Source: G965220075 sp965220075
Lineage (GTDB): Bacteria; Chloroflexota; UBA11872
NCBI GenBank assembly: GCA_965220075.1
Contig: OZ244806.1
Coordinates: forward strand, 1,612,001 to 1,676,000
DNA length: 64,000 bases
Direction of reading: 5' to 3'
Shown piece after piece: positions 25,649-32,795 of the stretch. Made by a program: the position numbers and the translations under genes. Below the pieces are notes generated by a model that worked only from the letters and a program-made list of their open reading frames with translations, ran no database searches and was not told where the DNA came from. The first letter of the stretch is position 1, and each line of letters opens with the position of its first letter.

Positions 25649-27070
25649 CTAGGACTCCTGCGTATACGGGTAAAGGAGCAAGGCTGCCGACAAGAATACA
25701 ACGGAGATCACGCCAAGCAAGCCGAGCCATGGCAGGCCCGCGCCCGCCCCGCTGAGACTGTCCAGCGTCGCGCCCACGCCGGCCAGCATCACAGGGATAG
25801 CCAGCGGCAGCGCCAGCACGGGCATCAAGAGCTCTCTCGCGCGGCTGCTGGCGACCAGTGCGCTTTGCAGCCCCACCAGCGAGCCCAGGGCCAACGCGGC
25901 CAGTCCCAGCGTAGCCAGCACTGCGGGTTCAAAGAGATTGGTGTTCAACAGCACGCTCAAGGCGCCGAGTTGCACAAGGCCCACCGCGGCGGCTTGCACG
26001 GCTACCAAGGCCACCTTTCCGGCGAATACGGCGCCGAGGTCGACGGGCGCCAGGCGCAGAGCGGTGAGCGTGCCGCGATCATGCTCGCCGCCGAAAGTGC
26101 GCACGCCCGCCAGGATCGCGGCCAGCAGCATGCTCGCCCACAGCGCGCCGGCCGCGATGGCCGGAGTTTCCCGTGCGCCCGGTATCGCGAACGCCATGCC
26201 GAAGACGATCGCCAGCATGAGTCCGAACACCAGCAGCACGGGAAGCTGCTCGCGGCCGCGCCACTCGAGCTGGAGGTCTTTGCGCAGCACCGCCGCGGTA
26301 GCCGTGAAGAATCCCGGTCCCGCTCGCCGGCGGGGGAGCGCGGGCAGGCCGCGGGCCGGGGATACGGCGGTGCGCGGCTCGCTGAGAGCGCCGTCACTAA
26401 TCCTGATCGTCCGGTCGGCCAGCAGCTCGGCGACGGCATGGTCGTGAGTCGCGAACAGCACCGCAGCGCCCGGGCACAATTGGTCGATCAGCGCGGGCAG
26501 CCCTTCCACCGCGGGACGGTCCAGGCCGGCGTCCGGCTCGTCGAGCAGCAGCGCCGCCGGGCCGTGCAGCATTGCGGCCGCCAGTCCCAGCCGCTGCTGC
26601 ATGCCCCGCGAGTAGCCGCCCGCGCGGCGATCGGCGTCATGCGTCAGACCTACGGCGTCGAGTGCGCGCCGGATCGACGGCTCCGGCTGCTCGACCTGCC
26701 ACAGCCGCGCCAGGAATCGAAGGTTCTCACGGCCGGTGAATTGCTCGTACGCGTGCGGCCGGTGACCCAGAAACCCAACCTGCGCGCGCGCCTTCTCGCC
26801 GTCGCGCATGAGATCCAGCCCGGCCACGCTCACCTGACCGCCGTGCGGGCGCGTTAGCGTCGCCAGTGTTCGCAATAGGGTGCTCTTGCCCGCTCCGTTG
26901 GGACCGAGCAGCGCCACGCGCTCACCCGCGGCGACCGTCAGTGAGACGTCGCGCAGGACGGATCGGTACCCGTAGCGCACCCAGAGACCGCGTACCTCGA
27001 TCGCGCGCGCCCAGGTCGTGCCCGTGGACGCTTCGTCCAAGGTGTCCGGCGCCGCGGCCGCCGTGCTCAC
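25649..27070 (-). CDS. ccmAB: CcmA-CcmB fusion (heme ABC transporter)
   Basis: A 473-aa single chain. Residues ~20-230 are the CcmA ATPase: Walker A GPNGAGKST, signature YSRGMQQRL, Walker B ALLLDEPDAGLD and switch His in ATHDHA. Residues ~255-473 are CcmB: a soluble entry (AVLRKDLQLEWRGREQLP) then six membrane helices, with GGEHDRGTLTALRLAP in a loop. The two are separate genes in most system I operons. There is no stop or frameshift between them, only a ~20-residue basic linker (LPALPRRRAGPG). The complex releases heme-loaded CcmE. Confidence 0.93.
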   Translation of the reverse strand: MSTAAAAPDTLDEASTGTTWARAIEVRGLWVRYGYRSVLRDVSLTVAAGERVALLGPNGAGKSTLLRTLATLTRPHGGQVSVAGLDLMRDGEKARAQVGFLGHRPHAYEQFTGRENLRFLARLWQVEQPEPSIRRALDAVGLTHDADRRAGGYSRGMQQRLGLAAAMLHGPAALLLDEPDAGLDRPAVEGLPALIDQLCPGAAVLFATHDHAVAELLADRTIRISDGALSEPRTAVSPARGLPALPRRRAGPGFFTATAAVLRKDLQLEWRGREQLPVLLVFGLMLAIVFGMAFAIPGARETPAIAAGALWASMLLAAILAGVRTFGGEHDRGTLTALRLAPVDLGAVFAGKVALVAVQAAAVGLVQLGALSVLLNTNLFEPAVLATLGLAALALGSLVGLQSALVASSRARELLMPVLALPLAIPVMLAGVGATLDSLSGAGAGLPWLGLLGVISVVFLSAALLLYPYTQES

Positions 27071-27537
27071 TGCGCCGGGATCTCGCGCGGCTCGAACTCC
27101 GGCCCGTGCTTGACGATCAGATTGCTCGCCTCGAACACGCCGCTGCGCATCAAGCGGCCCTCCACGATTACGTCGGAATATCGATCCTCGGAGGAGTACC
27201 CGAACAAGTCGGGCGGAGTGCCGCGGAACTGCACCGGCAGGGTATGCCCGTCCTGATGAATCTCGAACAAGATCTCATGGCCGTCGCCGGTTGTTTCGAT
27301 GGAGCCCTCAACCACCTCGCCGTTGACGCGCATCCTGCGCTCGTATGCCTGCTCGCCGAGCGCGTCCAGTTCGTCAATCGTGTGGAAGTAGACGGCCGCG
27401 CCCTGCGTGGCGGTCCAAATCAGAAAAGCCAGCGCGGCCGCTGCCGACGCCCCAAGAAACAGCAGCTTCCCCGACATCAGCCTGGCCGCGCGGGCGCCCA
27501 AGCCGTGCGCCGAGGAGGACGAGCGAAGGTCCGTCAT
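27067..27537 (-). CDS. ccmE: Heme chaperone CcmE
   Basis: A 156-aa protein anchored by one N-terminal helix (LLFLGASAAAALAFLIW) with a periplasmic OB-fold. The heme-binding His is in LIVKHGPEFEP (H144). The canonical motif is His-x3-Tyr; here position +4 is Phe148. The fold-defining PVQFRGTPPDLF segment is present. Its stop overlaps the ccmAB start (ATGA). It accepts heme from CcmC and delivers it to CcmF. Confidence 0.92.
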   Translation of the reverse strand: MTDLRSSSSAHGLGARAARLMSGKLLFLGASAAAALAFLIWTATQGAAVYFHTIDELDALGEQAYERRMRVNGEVVEGSIETTGDGHEILFEIHQDGHTLPVQFRGTPPDLFGYSSEDRYSDVIVEGRLMRSGVFEASNLIVKHGPEFEPREIPAQ

Positions 27538-27573
27538 GGCCGTTTACCGCCTGCGCGCGCTGATTCGTTCAGA

Positions 27574-28032
27574 CTATCCCAGGCCGCGCAGGCTGGCCTC
27601 GATCAGCTCGTCGAGCCCAAGCGAGATCAGGTATACGACCAGGCCGAGTCCCACGATCCAAACCGGTCGCTCGCGCCATAGCGGGCCGCGGGGACGTTCG
27701 CCCCGGGCGCGCCGCGGCCGCGGCATCGCCAGGCCGAACATCGTGACCGCGAGCAAGATTTTTAGCGCCAGCAGACCCACGTACAGGGCGCCGACCTCCG
27801 GGCCTGTCAGCCGGGCGGCCGTCAGAACGCCTCCTGTCAGCACGAAGACGCCGATTCCGATCCGCAGCACGTTGCCGACCGTGCGTCCCAGATCCGCCCC
27901 GCCGATGCGCGCGCTGCCGTCCTCCGGCAGCGCGCGCAGGGCCAGATAGAGCACGCCGCCGCCCACCCACAGCGCTGCCGCCACCGCGTGGGTCCAGCGC
28001 AGGATCACGATCAGGACGGCCGGCGCGTCCAT
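27574..28032 (-). CDS. CopD-like membrane protein
   Basis: A 152-aa integral membrane protein with four hydrophobic helices. The first, ILRWTHAVAAALWVGGGVLYLAL, has the His and WxGG pattern of CopD-domain proteins, which take part in copper handling or electron transfer. A basic, Arg/Pro-rich cytoplasmic loop (MPRPRRARGERPRG) precedes the last helix. It lies between actE and ccmE on the same strand, 36 nt before ccmE, so it is probably co-transcribed and may serve respiratory-chain assembly. Function is inferred only. Confidence 0.65.
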   Translation of the reverse strand: MDAPAVLIVILRWTHAVAAALWVGGGVLYLALRALPEDGSARIGGADLGRTVGNVLRIGIGVFVLTGGVLTAARLTGPEVGALYVGLLALKILLAVTMFGLAMPRPRRARGERPRGPLWRERPVWIVGLGLVVYLISLGLDELIEASLRGLG

Positions 28033-28132
28033 TCCCCTAGCCCTTCAGCCGCTCCGTGACTCTGGCGGAGAGCCTATCCCGTACTCAATGCGGGGCCGAA
28101 GTCCAGTCCTCACGGCCGCCGTTGGCAGCGGC

Positions 28133-28663
28133 TTACTGCAGCGTCCGCAGATAGGCGATGATCGTCCAGCGGTCGGTGGCCGTGAGCAGACGCTTGAACG
28201 ACGGCATGTTTCCGATGCCGTTCGTGATGCTCCAAAACAGCGCTCCGTCGGCTTTCTTGGTCACAGTCTCGCTCAGCAGCGAAGCCGGCCGCTTGGCGCC
28301 GTTCTCCTCGAACTTCTGGGCTACGAAGCTATCGCCGTCCGCCGCCGGGCCGTGGCACATAGAGCAGTTAGTGACGAACAGCCGCCGTCCCTGCTCCAGC
28401 CCATGGCCCGTCGTGGCGACCGGGTTCTCCATGGCGATCGTACCCACGAAGTCGGTGAGCTCGGGCTCCGCGCCGGTGGTGGGCACGCTTCCTTCCGGCG
28501 TAGCCACGTAGGGAGGCTCGCCCGCTCGATGCGACTGTTGGTAGTGCATCTCGGGGAAGAGGTCGGCCGGATAGGCCCCGGTCTCGCAGGAAGTGAATAG
28601 GAAGCCGGCCAGCAGCAGGCCGGCGACCAGCATCCTTCGAGTGGAGCCGCGGACCAAACGCAC
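28133..28663 (-). CDS. actE: Alternative complex III monoheme cytochrome c (ActE)
   Basis: A 176-aa lipoprotein cytochrome. The N-terminal hydrophobic stretch ends in LFTSC (lipobox, Cys26). One heme site, CSMCH, lies at 100-104, and a likely axial Met is in GNMPSF near 154. The AMENPVATTGHGLEQGRRLFVTNC segment is typical of the ActE family. GTG start, sharing one base with the ActD stop. It passes electrons from the complex to an oxidase or a soluble carrier. Confidence 0.88.
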   Translation of the reverse strand: MRLVRGSTRRMLVAGLLLAGFLFTSCETGAYPADLFPEMHYQQSHRAGEPPYVATPEGSVPTTGAEPELTDFVGTIAMENPVATTGHGLEQGRRLFVTNCSMCHGPAADGDSFVAQKFEENGAKRPASLLSETVTKKADGALFWSITNGIGNMPSFKRLLTATDRWTIIAYLRTLQ

Positions 28664-29217
28664 TATGGGCTTGCTCCCCGCGCCATGACAGTCCCCGCCT
28701 TGGAGACGATGTCCACGGGACCCGACTGCTCCAGTGCGATCTGCGCGTCCGGAAGGCGCCGCTCGCGCGCCAGCACCGACACGCCGATCAGTCCGTCCGA
28801 AACCCGATCGTCATATACGCCCACGCCGTCCGGCAGACGCGACTCGAAGATCACGCCGAGGACCGTGAAGAGCACGGCGCCCAGCATGGTGCCTTCGTAG
28901 AGCACCTGGATGATCGCGGGCACCGCCACCACCGGCTTGCCGCCGGTCACTATCGGCATGGCCAGCTGCACGCCGATGTGCCAGGCGATGGCCACCGCCA
29001 GCCCGCAGGCCGCGCCCGCGAATGGGAACGCGAACAGCCGGTGCTTCGTGTGGCCTTCCCCGAAGGCGCCTTCGGGATAGGGCGTGGCGCTAAGTATCTC
29101 GATGTCGGTCTCGTCGAACCCGGCGGCGCGTACCCTCGCCACCGCGTCCGCGGCCTGCTCCGGCTCTTCGTATAGGCCGAGCAGCTCTTGTCTATCCATA
29201 GATGCGGCAGTACTCAT
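28663..29217 (-). CDS. actD: Alternative complex III subunit ActD
   Basis: A 184-aa DUF3341-type protein. A cytosolic N-terminal segment (LLGLYEEPEQAADAVARVRAAGFDETDIEILSATPYP) is followed by two membrane helices (LFAFPFAGAACGLAVAIAWHIG and the VLYEGTMLGAVLFTVLGVI region) and a cytosolic tail. This layout and the order next to ActC and ActE are diagnostic. The start at 29217 (MSTAASM) is preferred to the ORF start at 29268, which would overlap actC. Confidence 0.88.
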   Translation of the reverse strand: MSTAASMDRQELLGLYEEPEQAADAVARVRAAGFDETDIEILSATPYPEGAFGEGHTKHRLFAFPFAGAACGLAVAIAWHIGVQLAMPIVTGGKPVVAVPAIIQVLYEGTMLGAVLFTVLGVIFESRLPDGVGVYDDRVSDGLIGVSVLARERRLPDAQIALEQSGPVDIVSKAGTVMARGASP

Positions 29218-29227
29218 GGGACCTCTC

Positions 29228-30604
29228 TCAGCCTTCGCGCATCGTGGCGGGAACCTGTACCCGCCCAACCTTGATCGTCTCGCGCAGCACTTGCCCTTCC
29301 TTGATGTCGGCCGCCGGCATGATCGGCAGCAGCTTCGAGAATGTCAGAAAGCCCAGCACGACGAGGCAGAACTGGGCGGCCACTATCCCGAATTCCGCCG
29401 CCGAGGGGGAGTAGTCGCCGTACATGAACGTCAGTCCGGATTTTCGCTCCAATCCGGGGATGATGATCATGTAACGCTCGATCCACATTCCGATGTTTAC
29501 CAGGATGGTCGTAACGAACATCCAGAAGAAGCTGCGGCGCACCCCTCGCATCAACCACATCGGCACCGGGATCAGGTAGGCGGTGAGGATGAACGTGATC
29601 GCCAGGCCCACCCAAGGCGCTTCCACCAGGCGGCGCTGCCAGGTGTCGACCTCGGCCGGCTCGGCGCCGTAGAGCCCAAAGAACAGGTCCAACATGAAGA
29701 AGAAGAGCCAGGTAGTCGCGACCACGATCAGAAGCCGCGCCAGCGAATCGATGTGGTCGCGCGTGATGTAGTTCTTCAGCCCGAACGCGTAGCGCATCAC
29801 GATCATCACGGTTACCACCGCCGACACGCCCGAGTGCACGGCGCCGATGACGAAATATGGTGCGAATACGGTGTTGTGCCAGCCCGGCAGCAGGGTGACC
29901 GCGAAGTCCCACGACACGATGGAGTGCACCGAGACGAAGATGGGCAGAATCAGCGCCGACAGAAGGATTCCGGAGATTGCCTGAATGCGCCACTGGCGCG
30001 TCGTGCCGCGGAAGCCCATGGCCAGCACCCCGTATACGGCTCGGCTGATCTTGTTGGGAGCGCGGTCACGCGCCAGCGCCAGGTCCGGCATCAGCGCCAC
30101 GTACACGAACAGGACCGTCGACGTCAGATAAGTGAAGATCGCCGCCGGGTCCCAAACGAGCGGCGAGCGCGGGTTGGGCCACATGCCGCGCAGCCAGTCG
30201 TAGGGGAACTCCCAGTAGAGCGTCCGCCAGGGCCGGCCGCTGTGGATGATGGGGAACGTCATCGCGGTCAACAGCGAGAAGATCGTGAGCACCTCGGCAG
30301 CGCGGGTCACGGGCCGACGCCACTCGGCTTGCGTGAGGCGCAGGATCGCCGACACCATGATCCCGGCGTGGCTCACCCCGATCCAGAACACGAAGTTCAC
30401 GACCGGGAAGCCCCAGTACACCGGATGCGCGTAGCCGAAGAGCTGCAGACCGAATATCAGCAGCAGCACGAAGATCGCGAACCCCAGGGTGACAACGCCC
30501 CCCAGGCCGCTGCTCACGCCCATCCACCAGAGCGGCCACTTGAAGACGAAATCAAGCAGCTCGCGGTTGGCCGTGCGCCGGTCGACGGTTACCGGTTCTT
30601 GCAT
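29228..30604 (-). CDS. actC: Alternative complex III subunit ActC (NrfD-like)
   Basis: A 458-aa membrane protein of the NrfD/polysulfide reductase family with about ten helices. Family-specific stretches are GVSHAGIMVSAILRL, QAEWRRPVTRAAE, FPIIHSGRPW, VHSIVSWDFA and IGMWIERYMIIIPGL. It forms the quinol-oxidising membrane core. Start ATG at 30604 with a 32-nt gap from the upstream NrfD-like gene. Confidence 0.93.
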   Translation of the reverse strand: MQEPVTVDRRTANRELLDFVFKWPLWWMGVSSGLGGVVTLGFAIFVLLLIFGLQLFGYAHPVYWGFPVVNFVFWIGVSHAGIMVSAILRLTQAEWRRPVTRAAEVLTIFSLLTAMTFPIIHSGRPWRTLYWEFPYDWLRGMWPNPRSPLVWDPAAIFTYLTSTVLFVYVALMPDLALARDRAPNKISRAVYGVLAMGFRGTTRQWRIQAISGILLSALILPIFVSVHSIVSWDFAVTLLPGWHNTVFAPYFVIGAVHSGVSAVVTVMIVMRYAFGLKNYITRDHIDSLARLLIVVATTWLFFFMLDLFFGLYGAEPAEVDTWQRRLVEAPWVGLAITFILTAYLIPVPMWLMRGVRRSFFWMFVTTILVNIGMWIERYMIIIPGLERKSGLTFMYGDYSPSAAEFGIVAAQFCLVVLGFLTFSKLLPIMPAADIKEGQVLRETIKVGRVQVPATMREG

Positions 30605-30636
30605 CGGGTTCCCTTGCGCGCGTGCGGCGGTTTCAT

Positions 30637-31995
30637 CTAGTTGGGTTTCCCGATCACGAGCACGTCGGCTTTGACGAAGCGTTTCTCGTGCCTATACATA
30701 GAGGCCTCTCGCATTTCCCAGCCGCTCAGGGTAGGAATGCGCGCGGCCGCCCACAGGTACGCCAGTACCACGATCGCCAGCATGCCGATGATGAACAACA
30801 CGTCCACGGCGTCGGGGAATATCGGACCCGGCAGCTCATCCAGCCGGTGCGCGAAGGGATTCTCGTTTCCCATGGAGGGCACGAAGAGCCGGATGCGGTC
30901 GAAGATCATTCCCACCAGCACGACCCCGGAGACCGCGGCGAGCCGTGACAGGCGCCGCCGGATGGGGTTGAAGATGAGCGTGAAAAACGGGATCACCAGC
31001 ATGCCCGCCAGCGCGATCAGGAACGCCGCCTTGTAGGTGATGGCAACGTTGGTCTGCATCGCCGCTACCTCACCTGGAATGCGGGCGTACCAGACAAGCA
31101 GGAAATCCGACCAGAAGAAATAGAACCAGAAAAGCGTGAGCGCCAGCAGCAGCTTGCCGAAACCGGCCGCCTGCTCGTCGCCAATGAACCGGCCCGCCGA
31201 CGGGGCCAGTCGCCGCAGCAAATACATCGTGATCACCGTGATTGCCACTGCGCCCTGGATGCTGGAAACCACGTGGTACGCGGGAAAGACGCCGGAGCGC
31301 CAGCCGGGCAGGAGGCTCTGTCCCAGATCGGTCGTCAAGATCATGTGCACGAATATGAACATCATCAGGTAGAACGCACCCATCATCCGCAGTCCGCCGC
31401 GCATCACGATCCACTGCCGCTTCGTGCCCATCCAGTTCAGGTACAGAAGGCGCTTCCAGGTAGGGAACGCACGCACGCGCCCGGGCGGTCCGGCCAGGTC
31501 GGGCACCGCCGAGATCCACAGGATCGACGCTCCCAGCAGCAACAAGATCGACACCGCCAGCGCGTCCGTGAGAAACGGCGCGCCGCCGGCAAACCCAAAC
31601 CAGAGATTTGCGCGTGTCACGCCGTCCTGCGTGAAAGGCGGCAGGGCGGCCAGCACGGGGATCAGCAGCGCAAACGAGACAAGCGAGGGGATCGCGAACA
31701 GCTCCGCCGCGCGGCGGGCCGGCAGGGCCCAATAACCGCGCGCCATGCGGCTGGCATAGGCCACCAGCGGCATCGCGGCGACGGTCGAGAGGATGTACAT
31801 CAGCGCCACTGCGGGATAGGTCCAGGACGGGCGGTCGCCCCAGGACGCGATCCGAATGAGGTAGGTCACGATCCCCACCAGAGCGAGCAGGATGAGCACG
31901 GCCACCGCCGCGTGCGAGCGGCTGATCCGTAGAGCCGTCGGACGGAATGGTGGGCGTAGCGTGAGCTGCAAGCCCGCGGGCTCCGGTTTGATCAT
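30637..31995 (-). CDS. Second NrfD-like membrane subunit (ActF-like)
   Basis: A 452-aa polytopic membrane protein, clearly related to ActC but more divergent (MGTKRQWIVMRGGLRMMGAFY, VHMILTTDLGQSLLPGW and GMIFDRIRLFVPSM replace the ActC equivalents). In known alternative complex III, ActC and ActF are the two NrfD-type subunits, so ActF is the best match, though the position between the Fe-S gene and actC is not the canonical actABCDEF order. The start at 31995 (MIKPEPAGLQ) gives an ATGA overlap with the Fe-S gene; the longer upstream reading lies inside that gene. Confidence 0.85.
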   Translation of the reverse strand: MIKPEPAGLQLTLRPPFRPTALRISRSHAAVAVLILLALVGIVTYLIRIASWGDRPSWTYPAVALMYILSTVAAMPLVAYASRMARGYWALPARRAAELFAIPSLVSFALLIPVLAALPPFTQDGVTRANLWFGFAGGAPFLTDALAVSILLLLGASILWISAVPDLAGPPGRVRAFPTWKRLLYLNWMGTKRQWIVMRGGLRMMGAFYLMMFIFVHMILTTDLGQSLLPGWRSGVFPAYHVVSSIQGAVAITVITMYLLRRLAPSAGRFIGDEQAAGFGKLLLALTLFWFYFFWSDFLLVWYARIPGEVAAMQTNVAITYKAAFLIALAGMLVIPFFTLIFNPIRRRLSRLAAVSGVVLVGMIFDRIRLFVPSMGNENPFAHRLDELPGPIFPDAVDVLFIIGMLAIVVLAYLWAAARIPTLSGWEMREASMYRHEKRFVKADVLVIGKPN

Positions 31996-32795
31996 TCGTG
32001 CGCCGGCTCCTCCGCGCTTGTGTAGTGCGGGTCCACCTTCTTCAGATAGATGACCGCCGGATCGGTTCCAAGCTGGTCCAGCAGCGTGTAGTTCCGCTCG
32101 GACTCCGCCAGCTTGGCCACCGTGCTCGTCTTGTCGTTGAGGTCGCCAAACACCAGCGCGGTCGTCGGGCAGGACTGCACGCAAGCGGGCTGTACGTCAC
32201 CGTCGGCCAGCTCACGGTCGTCCTGCGCGGCGTCCCGCTTCGCGCGGTTGATGCGCTGCACGCAAAACGTGCACTTCTCCACGATCCCCTTGGTGCGTAC
32301 GGTCACGTCGGGGTTGAGCTGGTTGTCGAGCGGCTCGGGCCATTCCGGGTTCCAGAAGTTGAAGTAACGCACGGAGTAAGGACAGCCGTTCGCGCAGAAC
32401 CGGGTCCCGATGCAGCGGTTGTACACCTGTACGTTGAGACCTTCCGGGTTGTGATACGTCGCCCACACCGGACAAACCGGCTCGCAGGGCGCGTTGCCGC
32501 AGTGCTGGCACATCACCGGCAGGAAGCGCGCCTTGGCGTTCGGCCATTCACCGTCCCAGTAGCGCTCGACGCGGATCCAGGACTTGGGCCGGCGCTCGAT
32601 CACACGGCTTTCTTCGTTGAGCGGGATGTTGTTCTCGGCCTGGCAGGCCACCACGCACGCCTGGCAACCGGTGCAGCGGTCGCCGTCCACCACCATGGCC
32701 CAGCGGCGGCCCGCGGAAGGATCGACTTCGTCAGTTGGGATGGTGGCCGCCGACTTGCCGGCCGCGCGTATGGCTGCTTCGTGCACGCTACTCAC
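31992..32795 (-). CDS. Alternative complex III Fe-S subunit (ActB2)
   Basis: A 267-aa ferredoxin-type protein with four Cys clusters: DRCTGCQACVVACQ, MCQHCGNAPCEPVCP, NRCIGTRFCANGCPYSVR and KCTFCVQRINR with CVQSCP. It would hold up to four [Fe-S] clusters. It corresponds to the C-terminal half of ActB, which in well-studied complexes is one polypeptide with the molybdopterin-like half. Here it is a separate gene overlapping the B1 gene by 8 nt. Confidence 0.9.
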   Translation of the reverse strand: MSSVHEAAIRAAGKSAATIPTDEVDPSAGRRWAMVVDGDRCTGCQACVVACQAENNIPLNEESRVIERRPKSWIRVERYWDGEWPNAKARFLPVMCQHCGNAPCEPVCPVWATYHNPEGLNVQVYNRCIGTRFCANGCPYSVRYFNFWNPEWPEPLDNQLNPDVTVRTKGIVEKCTFCVQRINRAKRDAAQDDRELADGDVQPACVQSCPTTALVFGDLNDKTSTVAKLAESERNYTLLDQLGTDPAVIYLKKVDPHYTSAEEPAHE

